This document shows positions 1-8,232 of a DNA stretch of 64,000 bases, one piece after another (positions within the stretch are counted from its first letter, which is position 1; every line of letters begins with the position of its first letter). The position numbers were made by a program, and so were the translations under genes. Under the pieces are notes generated by a model. It saw only the letters and a program-made list of their open reading frames with translations. It was not told the DNA's origin and ran no database searches. Source of the DNA: Paenibacillus oralis. Lineage in GTDB: Bacteria; Bacillota; Bacilli; Paenibacillales; Paenibacillaceae. The stretch spans positions 5,825,071-5,889,070 of the forward strand of contig NZ_RRCN01000001.1 in the NCBI RefSeq assembly GCF_003863965.1. Reading direction: 5' to 3'.

Positions 1-681
1 ACTTAATGGGTAGGGGTTAGCATGAACAGTCCGGGCGTTGCTGCAAATGGAAGGGTTCAGGCTACAGCAAAATCACGGTCTTTTCGTTTCCCCCGCGTTT
101 TGTCCTTGATCTCCTGTCTTGATCTCTTGTCCGGTCTGTTTCACCTTTACTAAACCTGATTCATTCTCCTAAACCCGTCTAAGTTATCTCGAACCCATCT
201 GCTTCTCCACCAAATATTTTCTTCTCCCGAGCTTGTCTGTTTCTCTGCTACCTGATCAAACGGGATAATCGTGCAAAGCGTCCGGACAGCGGGCGTTGAT
301 CTGCCGCCCAACCCAAGAAAAGAATACTTTACTTCGTTTGGCAGTTGATTTAGGTCGGGCTGATGGTCTATATCTTAATTCTTTGAAAACCTTCAGCTCA
401 AGGACTCAAGCTGATTTTTGCTTTGCGAAAGTTGAGTAATATGGCAACCGTTAGAGTTTGAAATCAACGTTTTTGGAACAAATAGCGGTTGTGGCAACCG
501 TTAGAATAGTTGTGTGGTGGCGCAACGGCAGTGCAACGCTAGTGCCATCTAACCCTATATTTTGGAAATAAACCCTCGGTAAATGAACCCAGCCCCATAC
601 AAATAGCCCCAAATCACAAAAAATCCCCCTAACCTCGGAGCTTCCGCCCAGGGTCAGGGGGATTTGCACATTCAATATTGA
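1..681. other. Intergenic region without a convincing gene
   Basis: No open frame here has a ribosome binding site or recognisable protein. It carries a dispersed repeat copy near 441-512 and, at about 255-285, a short sequence containing GGGATAATCGTGCAA that recurs near 55000-55015. The rest is unexplained intergenic DNA. Confidence 0.5.
441..512. repeat. Dispersed intergenic repeat, copy 1 (family A)
   Basis: The reverse complement of this stretch matches 8163-8232 almost base for base, including the core TTGTTCCAAAAACGTTGATT. The unit is edged by CAACCGTTAGA / TCTAACGGTTG motifs, which recur at 8285-8352. No protein is encoded. It looks like a non-autonomous intergenic repeat of the host genome. 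Confidence 0.75.
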
Positions 682-1485
682 CTATTCTTCCTGTGATTTA
701 GATTTACTCTGCATGATGATGCTTTCCGCAACCGCTGCGAGATCTTCTTTCGTCAGCGGACTTTTCTTATACGTGGAAATCTCGTATTCCAGCTGGTTTT
801 CCGCATCCTCCCATTTTAGCATGGTGGAGTAAAGGGCGTCCGAATTCGTGGAGTATAAAGCTTCGGTCCCGCCGATGCTCAGCTTTTCAAACTTCTCGCC
901 CTTACCCGGCACCCGCGTGACTTCAGTAATTAACGGATGCATTTTTTTGGTATTGACCCGGATGATATCCGAATCTTTCGCGAAAACAAGCGCCGTTTCC
1001 CCGGCTTCGCTCCATTTTAGTTTTTTGGCGTAATATTTTTTCCCCTTCGCCTCCGCTTTGAATTCTTTTAACATCTTTTGATATGGTTCACTAAGAAAAT
1101 GGTAATAGGGAGGCACGATTTCTCCAGTCTGAAAAACATACCCTTCCGGGAGCCATTCCGGCTGTTTTAATTCCGGCGCTTTGTATTGGGTCAACAGCTT
1201 CGTATATTCGTCGTAATCCGAACTGGTTATGGCGCGATAGTAGAATGAAAGCGAACTGTCAGTCCCATCATACAGCACGGTTAAATCGCCCGGCTTTTTC
1301 TCTTTGGAATGGACGATGTCCATCGCCGCTTTTTTCTGCTGTTCGAGACTGCTCTTCTTAGCAGCCGGCTGTGTTTTCGTCTGTTTCTGCGGCGCGGCGG
1401 CGGCAGAGGCAGTAAAGCCGCTTGCTGAGCTAAGCACCAGCAGGATGCTCGCAGCGGCGATGATCGTTTTTTTCGTAAGATTCAT
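682..1485 (-). CDS. Secreted DUF4367-like protein, paralogue of the anti-sigma sensor domain
   Basis: A 267-residue protein read from ATG 1485, chosen because AAAGGAG lies about 7 nt upstream; a longer frame to 1563 has no such site. Residues 1-30 form a signal peptide (two Lys, hydrophobic stretch, Ala-rich cleavage region), so the product is probably exported. The C-terminal half resembles the extracellular part of the anti-sigma protein encoded next door: both have an LPxG(Y/F)xF segment, a K(P/L)LxWxxAG-like segment, a FEKL-x-x-GG segment and an acidic C-terminus ending in a short helix. This is the pattern of DUF4367-type domains. The gene lies 85 bp downstream of the anti-sigma gene and is probably co-transcribed. 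It may modulate ligand or stress sensing by the anti-sigma factor; that role is inferred. Confidence 0.75.
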   Translation of the reverse strand: MNLTKKTIIAAASILLVLSSASGFTASAAAAPQKQTKTQPAAKKSSLEQQKKAAMDIVHSKEKKPGDLTVLYDGTDSSLSFYYRAITSSDYDEYTKLLTQYKAPELKQPEWLPEGYVFQTGEIVPPYYHFLSEPYQKMLKEFKAEAKGKKYYAKKLKWSEAGETALVFAKDSDIIRVNTKKMHPLITEVTRVPGKGEKFEKLSIGGTEALYSTNSDALYSTMLKWEDAENQLEYEISTYKKSPLTKEDLAAVAESIIMQSKSKSQEE

Positions 1486-1570
1486 GGATAAATCTCCTTT
1501 CGGCCAGTCAGGCACATGGTTTTGTTTACCTGTATAACACCTGAACCGCCTGAAAAGGGACACTCCGGAC

Positions 1571-2575
1571 TCACTTCACCATGCTCCCTGCGATGCGGAT
1601 AAATTCGGACTTGGACAGGGTACTGCCCGGATTATCGTAAACGGAATAAAAGACCTCCGCGTCCTCATCCAGCCATTCCAACTTGTGCTTGTAGTTTACT
1701 TTATCCACCGCTTCCGCCTCCGCCTCCATATAAACCATCTCCTGCCCGCCTGCCGTCAGCTTCTCGAAGAACACGCCGTGGGGATGCATCGATACTACCG
1801 AGGAGAGATGTTTTTTCCGTACGAAGGCGTTGATATTGATTGTATCCTCCCCTTTGGCATAGCTGACATTCGCGCTGCCCGCTTTATTCCAGGACAGCGG
1901 TTTGATGAACAGTTTGGTGCCATTGGAAGAGGATTCCGCCATCCGGATAAATTCCGGCTCCAGCTTTTTCAGCTGATCCAAACTGGCCTCCCCTTCCGTC
2001 ATACTCGGAAATACTTTTCCTGCTGCAAACGCGAACCCTTTAGGCAAATATTGGGGTTCAGGAAGCAGCGGTCCGGCAGTGATTTCAAGCTGCTGCTTCA
2101 ATTCCGCGTAACTGCTGTACACCAGCGGTTTATATTCGGTTTTGACCTTATTGAACTTATCATAAGCATTCAGCGTCTCGTCATGGACGTAGTAGGCTAC
2201 CAGTTCCCCCGGTTTGAGCTGGGTTTGGACATGCTCTTTGTATGCGGACAGCAGCTTCTCAAATGTCTTGGCATGCGGGGTATACTTATCCTCTCTAATT
2301 TCCTTCGTTTCAACAATCACTTCGCCTTTGGAGTTCAAGATTTGCACATACCGGGAAGCCGCGTAACCTGTTAAGGAGGTCAACACTAGAATGAGGCAGG
2401 TGATCATGACAATGGTTCCGGTCCGGTGCCGGACCGTTTTTTTGCCGCTGCGCCGTTCATGAAGTTCCCGAACCCGGTCCATCACGCTCTGGCGCACATC
2501 GACAGTGTCCGGCTCCTCTTGGATAAAAAGTTCCTTTATCGTTTCATCTTGAAGTGTGGCTTTGGCCTTTTGCAT
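1571..2575 (-). CDS. Membrane-anchored anti-sigma factor with DUF4367-like outer domain
   Basis: A 334-residue protein with an N-terminal cytoplasmic segment (about 1-48, basic and helical), one membrane span (about 50-70, TIVMITCLILVLTSLTGYAA) and a long extracytoplasmic domain. This is the architecture of a sigma-regulator anchored in the membrane. The ATG at 2575 is preceded by AAAGGGGG. The gene overlaps the end of the ECF sigma gene by 32 nt, which implies translational coupling and equal dosage. The N-terminal part should bind the sigma factor and the outer domain should sense the signal. No zinc-binding HxxxCxxC anti-sigma motif is visible, so it is not a ZAS-type protein. The signal is unknown. 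Confidence 0.8.
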   Translation of the reverse strand: MQKAKATLQDETIKELFIQEEPDTVDVRQSVMDRVRELHERRSGKKTVRHRTGTIVMITCLILVLTSLTGYAASRYVQILNSKGEVIVETKEIREDKYTPHAKTFEKLLSAYKEHVQTQLKPGELVAYYVHDETLNAYDKFNKVKTEYKPLVYSSYAELKQQLEITAGPLLPEPQYLPKGFAFAAGKVFPSMTEGEASLDQLKKLEPEFIRMAESSSNGTKLFIKPLSWNKAGSANVSYAKGEDTININAFVRKKHLSSVVSMHPHGVFFEKLTAGGQEMVYMEAEAEAVDKVNYKHKLEWLDEDAEVFYSVYDNPGSTLSKSEFIRIAGSMVK

Positions 2576-3116
2576 ACCCCACGCCCCCTTTCTGCTCCAT
2601 CAGCTTCTGCAGCTTCAGCCTCAAGCGGCCGTATTTTTTCTTAACCGCTTCCGCGCTTTTCCCGGAAATTTCTCCAATTTCGGCAAAAGATTTCTCTTCC
2701 AGCACCCGCAATATTAGCAAACTGCGCTCCTCCGCGCTTAAAGCGGTGATGGCGGACGAAAGCGGCTCTCCGAATAACCGGCCGGTGATCGTTTGCTCCG
2801 CGCTTTCGGTTACCGCATCCTGCCGGAACCAGCTCTGGAATTTACGCTGAACGCCGCGTTTGCGGAGCAGATTCAAACAATGGTAGTGCGCGATTCTGTA
2901 TAGCCAGGGTGAAAAGCCAACGTTCGGTTCATACATGTGTAATTTTTCAAAGGCTTTGACCAGAATGTCCTGCACCGCATCCTCCGCCTCCTGCCGGTTT
3001 CCCAACATTCGGCTGCAATACCGGTACATCGGAGCCTGGAAAACTTCAACGATATGTACATATTTATTGATTTCGCCCGCTTTAACTTCCAGCACGCATT
3101 TTTCCACAAACTCCAT
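2544..3116 (-). CDS. ECF-family RNA polymerase sigma factor
   Basis: A 190-residue sigma-70 family protein. Region 2 is visible at about 20-95 (YRYCSRMLGNRQEAEDAVQD, then FSPWLYRIAHYHCLNLLRKR) and region 4 at about 125-180 (LLILRVLEEKSFAEIGEISG followed by a helix-turn-helix). Regions 1 and 3 are missing, as in extracytoplasmic-function sigma factors. The start at 3116 has a G-rich Shine-Dalgarno 7 nt upstream. It is the first gene of a three-gene operon with its membrane anti-sigma and a secreted paralogue of the anti-sigma sensor, which indicates an envelope-stress or external-signal regulon. ECF operons are usually autoregulated; I did not identify the promoter. Confidence 0.92.
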   Translation of the reverse strand: MEFVEKCVLEVKAGEINKYVHIVEVFQAPMYRYCSRMLGNRQEAEDAVQDILVKAFEKLHMYEPNVGFSPWLYRIAHYHCLNLLRKRGVQRKFQSWFRQDAVTESAEQTITGRLFGEPLSSAITALSAEERSLLILRVLEEKSFAEIGEISGKSAEAVKKKYGRLRLKLQKLMEQKGGVGYAKGQSHTSR

Positions 3117-3180
3117 GAAGCTGCCCCCCCCCTCTATCTAATGTATAACACTTAAGCAGCCGCAAAAGGGACACTTGATA

Positions 3181-3229
3181 AAAAAAAGAACAAGCCCCCT
3201 GGGAAACCTCTTCCCTCAAGGGCTTGTTC
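3181..3229 (-). terminator. Intrinsic terminator of the acetoacetate operon
   Basis: GAACAAGCCC and GGGCTTGTTC arms enclose a loop, followed on the minus strand by a run of eight T. It lies just after the CoA-transferase B stop and ends the operon that starts at 6553. Confidence 0.9.
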
Positions 3230-3243
3230 CGTTCCTACGACCT

Positions 3244-3900
3244 TTACACGGCAATCGCCTTCAAATGCGGTGAAACCATCAGCTCAGCCTCGGTAACCTT
3301 CTGCACGTCTTCCACCGACAAACCCGGAGCAATTTCCTTCAGCATCAGCCCTTTGCCCGGAATCACATCGATGACAGCCATTTCGGTTACTATGGTTTTT
3401 ACAACATTTACTGCGGTCAGGGGCAGCTTGCATTGCTTCAGGATTTTCGGCGCCCCTTCTTTGTTCACATGCTCCATGGCTACAATCACCCGCTTGGCTC
3501 CGACCACCAAGTCCATGGCTCCACCCATACCCGGCACTTTCTTCCCCGGAATCATCCAACTGGCTAGGTTGCCCTTCTCGTCAACCTCCAGGGCGCCCAA
3601 AACGGTGATGTCCACATGCCCTCCCCGGATGATGGAAAAAGAAAGCGCACTGTCGATAAAACAAGCTCCTTTCACGGTTGTAACGTAGTTCCCGCCCGCA
3701 TCGATACAATCGAGTGTTTCTTTTCCCTGAGCCGCTTTGGGGCCGACGCCGACGATTCCGTCCTCAGCCTGCAGCGTAATCTGCACGTTGTCCGGGATAT
3801 AGTCCACCGCCATGGTGGGCATGCCGATTCCCAGGTTGACCACATCGCCGTTTTTGAATTCCTGGGCTATTCTTCTAACGATTAGTTCTCGGTTATTCAT
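3244..3900 (-). CDS. scoB: 3-oxoacid CoA-transferase, subunit B
   Basis: A 218-residue protein of CoA-transferase family I, beta subunit. Visible are NLGIGMPTMAVDYIP near residue 21, the catalytic-glutamate segment LQAEDGIVGVGP near 44-55, and the GGHVDITVLGALEVDEKGNLASW region. With subunit A it moves CoA between acetoacetyl-CoA and an acid such as acetate or succinate. Its start overlaps the stop of subunit A by 4 nt, so the two are translationally coupled. Followed by thiolase-derived acetoacetyl-CoA and acetoacetate decarboxylase upstream, the likely flux is acetoacetyl-CoA to acetoacetate. AtoA or CtfB are equally good names; the acceptor acid cannot be read from sequence. Confidence 0.93.
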   Translation of the reverse strand: MNNRELIVRRIAQEFKNGDVVNLGIGMPTMAVDYIPDNVQITLQAEDGIVGVGPKAAQGKETLDCIDAGGNYVTTVKGACFIDSALSFSIIRGGHVDITVLGALEVDEKGNLASWMIPGKKVPGMGGAMDLVVGAKRVIVAMEHVNKEGAPKILKQCKLPLTAVNVVKTIVTEMAVIDVIPGKGLMLKEIAPGLSVEDVQKVTEAELMVSPHLKAIAV

Positions 3901-4562
3901 GCGTTTTCCCCCACCTTTACAATCGCGTCGACAAAAATTCCGGGAACGTTGACATGATTGGGATCAATGTCCCCTGCCTTTACGTACTCGTCCGTTTGCG
4001 CAATGACATACTCGGCCGCCGTAGCCATAATCAGATTGAAGTTGCGCGAAGAGCCGTTGATGACCAGATTCCCCGCTTCATCCGCCTTATGGGCGCGAAT
4101 TAGGGCCACATCCGCTTTGAGCGGCAGTTCGAGCAAAAAATCTCTTCCGTCAATTTCCAGCTTCTGTTTTCCTTCCTCGACAACGGTGCCCACACCTACA
4201 GGGGTTAAGACACCGCCCAAACCGGCTCCTCCTGCACGGATTTTTTCCGCGAGCGTGCCTTGCGGGAAAAGCTGCACATCCGCTTCTTTCGTCATCAGGA
4301 GTCTCCCCGTTTCCGGATTGGCGCCGATATAGGAGGCAAAAATCCGCTTTACTCTGCCGCTTTTTACAAGCTCATAAATAGATAATTCCGCTGTGCCCGT
4401 GTCGTTGGAAATAATGGTAAGATTGCCGGCGGAATTGGCGTCGACCAGCGCGCGCACCAGATTCTCCGGGTAACCTCCCGCCAGAAAACCGCCGACCATC
4501 ACCGTGTCTCCGTCTTTCACCTTCTTAACGGCTTCTTCCGCGGAGATAACTTTGTTCATCAT
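3897..4562 (-). CDS. scoA: 3-oxoacid CoA-transferase, subunit A
   Basis: A 221-residue alpha subunit of CoA-transferase family I. The N-terminal GDTVMVGGFLAGGYPENL segment is the family's conserved glycine-rich CoA-binding region; ISNDTGT and LFPQGTLAEKIRAGGAGLGG follow in the usual order. GGTGGGAG precedes the ATG ATG pair at 4562. It forms a heteromer with subunit B, encoded directly downstream with a 4-nt overlap. It sits 40 nt after the acetoacetate decarboxylase gene in the same operon. The role is transfer of CoA off acetoacetyl-CoA, giving acetoacetate for decarboxylation, or the reverse activation of acetoacetate. Confidence 0.93.
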   Translation of the reverse strand: MMNKVISAEEAVKKVKDGDTVMVGGFLAGGYPENLVRALVDANSAGNLTIISNDTGTAELSIYELVKSGRVKRIFASYIGANPETGRLLMTKEADVQLFPQGTLAEKIRAGGAGLGGVLTPVGVGTVVEEGKQKLEIDGRDFLLELPLKADVALIRAHKADEAGNLVINGSSRNFNLIMATAAEYVIAQTDEYVKAGDIDPNHVNVPGIFVDAIVKVGENA

Positions 4563-4602
4563 GTTTCTCCCACCTTATCTATTTTTTTAGAAAAAGCAAA
4601 CT

Positions 4603-5343
4603 TTATTGGAGGTAATCGTGGATGACTCTTGCATACGGCAGCGTTAAATCGGCGATAAAGTGTTTTCCGCCAACATAAGCTTTCACCGGCAAGTCGGCTA
4701 CAGGAGCATTGACATGGGGGGTCAGGCTTAATCTGGCCGGCCCAGACCAGGCGCCTTTTACCGTGATGTCTTCGAGATTATACGCCGCTAACTGAGCAAT
4801 TTTCGGGGTACCGTCAACATCGGGAATTAATTTCAAATTAACCTGGGTTTTGGCGATGGATTTAGCCGTCTCCTCTTGATCAAGAATGTGATATTTGAAA
4901 GGCATCGTTCCCATGGCTACCAGGGCGTTATTATAGTGCAATGTTCCTGTCAGCGTCTCGGTATCTTCAACTCTGAGGTGAGGTTTCGCCCATTTTTTCG
5001 GAAATCCCCAGATTTCCCGTCCCCCGAGAATAGCTGGCGCGTTATCCAAATACATTTGGGCGACAAAATTGCACGGTTCTCCCTGAAAAGTGCAAGGAAT
5101 GACAATACCGCTTTCCTCATAGCTGCCCAAACCGGATGAATCGGGCATCTTGATCCATTCATACGAAACGGTATTGCTGCCATCCGGCTCAAGCGGTTCC
5201 GGGACCGCCTGTCTAATCGCGGCGGGATCGGATTCATAAGTAACAATAAAAAATTCCCGGTTGATGAAACGGCATGGCGGGCGCCCATAACTGGCACTGG
5301 CCGCAGGCATCGATTGCAGTGAAAGTACTTCTTTTTGATTCAT
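4603..5343 (-). CDS. adc: Acetoacetate decarboxylase
   Basis: A 246-residue protein of the acetoacetate decarboxylase family, the usual length. Family hallmarks are the N-terminal YGRPPCRFINREFFIVTYE segment, the central ILGGREIWGFPKKWAKPHL segment, whose paired lysines correspond to the Schiff-base lysine and its neighbour, and the C-terminal VHDYL. The enzyme converts acetoacetate to acetone and CO2 through a lysine imine. GGGAG lies upstream of the ATG at 5343. The thiolase gene is 25 nt upstream and the CoA-transferase genes directly downstream, reproducing the acetone module known from solventogenic clostridia, although the gene order here is thiolase-adc-scoA-scoB. Confidence 0.93.
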   Translation of the reverse strand: MNQKEVLSLQSMPAASASYGRPPCRFINREFFIVTYESDPAAIRQAVPEPLEPDGSNTVSYEWIKMPDSSGLGSYEESGIVIPCTFQGEPCNFVAQMYLDNAPAILGGREIWGFPKKWAKPHLRVEDTETLTGTLHYNNALVAMGTMPFKYHILDQEETAKSIAKTQVNLKLIPDVDGTPKIAQLAAYNLEDITVKGAWSGPARLSLTPHVNAPVADLPVKAYVGGKHFIADLTLPYARVIHDYLQ

Positions 5344-5368
5344 AACGGTTTCGCTCTCCCTTTTCTAT

Positions 5369-6553
5369 TTAAATGAGTGCATTCTCCACCAGCATCGCGA
5401 TTCCCATACCCGTTCCGATGCATAACGAGGCTATGCCGTAACGCGAAGATCTTCGTACCATTTCATGAACCAACGTAACCAATACCCTGGCCCCGCTTGC
5501 CCCGACAGGATGCCCGATCGCGATGGCGCCGCCGTTGACATTCACCTTTTCCGGACTCAACCCAAGCTCTTTCAATACCGCTAATGATTGTGCGGCGAAG
5601 GCTTCATTAATTTCAAAAAGATCAATGGCATCAAGGGATATGTCCTGGCGCTTAAGAAGTGAGGAAATAGCTTTCACCGGACCAATTCCCATATAGGCAG
5701 GGTCAACGCCAACAAGCGAATAACCCTTGATATAGGCCAACGGTTTTAACGCGTGTTCCCTGCATTGGTCTTCCGACACAACCAGCGCGGCCGCCGCACC
5801 ATCATTGATTCCCGAAGCATTTCCGGCGGTAACCGTACCGTTTTCCTTAAACGCTGGTTTTAATTGAGCAAGTTTTTCCGGGGTGGTATCTGCTCTTACG
5901 TGTTCATCCTCCGAGAAATAAATCGTTTCTTTTTTGCCTTGGATCGTGACCGGAACAATCTGTTCGGCAAAAACCTTCTTGTTTGTTGCCTCTGCGGCCT
6001 TGATTTGGCTTTCATAGGCAAATGCATCCTGCTCAAGTCTGGAAATTCCATATTTTTCGGCCACATTTTCCGCGGTAATTCCCATATGGTATTTATTGAC
6101 CGGACACGTAAGGCCGTCGGCCACCACGGCGTCCACCAATTCACTGTGGCCAAGTTTATAGCCGTTTCTTGCCTTCCTTAGCAGATAAGGGGCGCTCGAC
6201 ATGCTCTCCATGCCTCCGGCCAAAACGATGCCGCTTTGTTCCGCCAATATGGAATCGTAGGCTAAAGCGACGGCATGAAGCCCTGAACCGCAAACCGTGT
6301 TTATCGTTGATGCGGGTATATCAATGGGAATCCCGGCTTTTAGCGCCGCCTGTCTGGCGGGATTTTGGCCAACGCCCGCCTGAAGAACATTCCCCATAAA
6401 AATTTGATCAATTAAAGCAGGTTCTATTTTGCTTTGCTGAAGGCATGCTGTCATCACGTTGGCTCCCAGTTCGGGAGCGCTTAAAGGCGCAAGGGTTTTG
6501 TTAAAGGAGCCGACCGCTGTTCTCAATGGGCTAACTAATGCAACTTTTTTCAC
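5369..6553 (-). CDS. thlA: Acetyl-CoA acetyltransferase (thiolase)
   Basis: A 394-residue thiolase of normal length, starting with GTG at 6553 behind AAAGGAATGTGAG. The acyl-accepting cysteine is in NTVCGSGLHAV (about residue 88). The catalytic histidine is in GHPVGASGAR (about 348) and the second cysteine in LCIGTGMGIAML (about 378). It condenses two acetyl-CoA to acetoacetyl-CoA, or cleaves beta-ketoacyl-CoA in the reverse direction. As first gene of the operon with CoA-transferase and acetoacetate decarboxylase it supplies acetoacetyl-CoA. Other symbols such as atoB or mmgA would fit the sequence; the context favours a biosynthetic acetoacetyl-CoA role. Confidence 0.93.
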   Translation of the reverse strand: MKKVALVSPLRTAVGSFNKTLAPLSAPELGANVMTACLQQSKIEPALIDQIFMGNVLQAGVGQNPARQAALKAGIPIDIPASTINTVCGSGLHAVALAYDSILAEQSGIVLAGGMESMSSAPYLLRKARNGYKLGHSELVDAVVADGLTCPVNKYHMGITAENVAEKYGISRLEQDAFAYESQIKAAEATNKKVFAEQIVPVTIQGKKETIYFSEDEHVRADTTPEKLAQLKPAFKENGTVTAGNASGINDGAAAALVVSEDQCREHALKPLAYIKGYSLVGVDPAYMGIGPVKAISSLLKRQDISLDAIDLFEINEAFAAQSLAVLKELGLSPEKVNVNGGAIAIGHPVGASGARVLVTLVHEMVRRSSRYGIASLCIGTGMGIAMLVENALI

Positions 6554-6840
6554 AAAAGCTCACATTCCTTTCGCTGTTTTTAAATTCGTGATTTCCGCGG
6601 ATTAAGAATCGCACCGACTTTTAAAATGCCTGGCAAGCGGGCATCTCACAGTGCATAGAATGGTGAGCATGACGACCTTGCGTTGTTCATCATTTTCAAC
6701 TGCCTTCTTTCTTCCTTTAAATGGTATTAATAGCAGTTTTATCTTAGTCCTATTCTAAATTTTACTCAACATTCAAATACCTATATTCAGATATGTATCA
6801 TCGCATATGCGCCAATATAATTAAGCTTTTCTAATAATTA

Positions 6841-6902
6841 CTATTTATTTCTGGATTTTTCTACTATTTTCTAAATTTTTCTGATAATTTCTGTATTTTT
6901 CG
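6841..6902. repeat. Six consecutive decamers with exact 10-bp phasing, T-rich
   Basis: Successive 10-base units ctggattttt, ctactatttt, ctaaattttt, ctgataattt and ctgtattttt follow one another with no gap, flanked by a sixth partial unit on each side. The shared frame is CT at the start and TTT at the end. Helically phased A/T tracts of this kind bend DNA; they may also be an operator array. It lies about 290 bp upstream of the thiolase start, in an otherwise gene-free 450-bp AT-rich interval. Confidence 0.7.
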
Positions 6903-6923
6903 GTAAAATGCTGAAATGTCAAT

Positions 6924-6969
6924 GACAAAAAGGTCCAAGACGTTACCCAACGCCATGAACCTTTTTGTC
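6924..6969 (-). terminator. Hairpin downstream of the DUF1801 gene
   Basis: GACAAAAAGGT and ACCTTTTTGTC are perfect inverted arms around a 24-nt loop; the arm itself supplies the T-run. It follows the stop at 7006 on the minus strand and probably ends that transcript. Confidence 0.6.
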
Positions 6970-7005
6970 GAAGAGGATTATTACAAACCCTAACTGTTCG
7001 GTTTG

Positions 7006-7344
7006 CTACAACGTACTGGAAGCTTGAGTCAATAACCGGGCCAACATCTCATAGTCGGGTGTATCGCCTTCGCGTATTTTCAGCCACTTCCGTTCGGCCG
7101 GGCCTTCGAATCCTTTGGGAAACTCCAGACCGCCCGCATTCATAATCATGAACGCAATCGCATCCTTGGAGGGCGAGATCACCGCCGCGTAATGGCCATT
7201 TTTCAGAAAATGCGGTTTTTTGTACTGAATGCGTTCCTCGACTTCGGGGATCGATTCATGGACCATCTGGCGTAGTCTTTCGCATAATTCAGCCTGCCAA
7301 ACATGGCTCAAGTTTTCGATATACGCGGTAACTTCCTGGTTCAA
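7006..7344 (-). CDS. DUF1801 (YdhG/YjbR-like) domain protein
   Basis: A 112-residue protein if read from the TTG at 7344, which has AAAGGAG 7-8 nt upstream. A TTG at 7365 in the same frame lies inside that ribosome site region and is less likely. The family pattern is an N-terminal helix with VTAYIENLSHVWQAEL, then IPEVEERIQYKKPHFLKNGHY, FMIMNAGGLEFP, and a C-terminal YEMLARLLTQA helix. These are small cytoplasmic proteins of unknown biochemical role, often annotated as DUF1801 or iron-chaperone-like. The gene stands alone with a hairpin behind it. I would not assign a reaction. Confidence 0.8.
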   Translation of the reverse strand: MNQEVTAYIENLSHVWQAELCERLRQMVHESIPEVEERIQYKKPHFLKNGHYAAVISPSKDAIAFMIMNAGGLEFPKGFEGPAERKWLKIREGDTPDYEMLARLLTQASSTL

Positions 7345-7581
7345 TTGATAACTCTCCTTTTCCAATTAAGATGCAACACAATGTATTCCTAGTGGTCATT
7401 TTAACATAAAGATATCCAAATTCATTTCTTTCAAATTGCTATTTATGTCAAACTTAAACCTTCCCCCTCACATTTGAACAATTTCCTAACTTTAGTACAA
7501 TAGAAAAGTAGGCTACTTTTGGAAAGCTGTTAGGGATTGAGGAGCGCCTATTAAACTTTCATGAATGGGAGAGTGTGGTAA

Positions 7582-8088
7582 ATGTATACAACTGTCAAAG
7601 AGTTTCTTAAAGATTGGGAGCAGGAAGCATCGCTTACGTTGCTGGTATTGGACAAACTGACAGATGCTTCGTTGAATCAGGCGGTGTCGGAGGCACAGCC
7701 GCGTACGCTTGGCGAAATCGCCTGGCATGTCACTCAGAGCGTCAGCGTATTTTTTAACCAGATCGGGCTGCAGCAGGAGATTCCCACACCGGAAAGCGGT
7801 TCCTCGTCGGCCATCTCAGAGGCCTACCGCCGTGCAAGCGAATCGGCAATTGCAGAAATAAGCGCAAACTGGGCGGATAAGGACGACAAGTTGCAAGAGC
7901 CGATTAAGCTGTTCGGCTTCATGGACACCACCGTTGCCGGTGTATTGAAAACGCTCGTTCGCCATCAGATTCACCACCGCGCTCAAATCACGATATTGAT
8001 GCGTCAGGCGGGACTGGCGGCACCGGGCGTATACGGGCCAAATGAAGAAGAAACGGCGGCGATGAAGGCGGCACGCGCCAAGTCTTAA
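7582..8088 (+). CDS. DinB-family protein
   Basis: A 168-residue four-helix-bundle protein of the DinB/YfiT-like superfamily. The metal-binding histidines expected in this fold are visible: EIAWHVTQ near residue 50, and the pair in LVRHQIHHRAQI near 129-136. The ATG at 7582 follows GGGAGAGTG. DinB proteins are cytoplasmic, bind a divalent metal, and include damage-induced proteins and thiol-dependent transferases. The gene is monocistronic, followed by a terminator. The substrate is unknown. Confidence 0.85.
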   Translation: MYTTVKEFLKDWEQEASLTLLVLDKLTDASLNQAVSEAQPRTLGEIAWHVTQSVSVFFNQIGLQQEIPTPESGSSSAISEAYRRASESAIAEISANWADKDDKLQEPIKLFGFMDTTVAGVLKTLVRHQIHHRAQITILMRQAGLAAPGVYGPNEEETAAMKAARAKS

Positions 8089-8100
8089 CAAGTTATGATA

Positions 8101-8136
8101 AACCCTCGTTCCTAGAAATGGAGAACGAGGGTTTTC
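8101..8136 (+). terminator. Intrinsic terminator of the DinB gene
   Basis: AACCCTCGTTC pairs with GAACGAGGGTT, followed by TTTT. It lies 13 nt after the DinB stop. Confidence 0.88.
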
Positions 8137-8162
8137 AAGTTGCAGCTTCTCAAGCAAGCCCA

Positions 8163-8232
8163 TCATTCTAACGGTTGTCACAACCGCTATTTGTTCCAAA
8201 AACGTTGATTTCAAATTGTAATGGTTGCCATG
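8163..8232. repeat. Dispersed intergenic repeat, copy 2 (family A, inverted)
   Basis: Near-identical to the reverse complement of 441-512, with only a few substitutions over about 68 bases. A related piece with two CAACCGTTAGA motifs follows at about 8285-8352. The whole interval 8137-8787 has no gene and is made mostly of repeats. Confidence 0.75.

Noticed and set aside
451..675. Minus-strand 74-codon frame in the first intergenic region
   Set aside because: It runs through a dispersed repeat, has no ribosome site and no plausible protein features.
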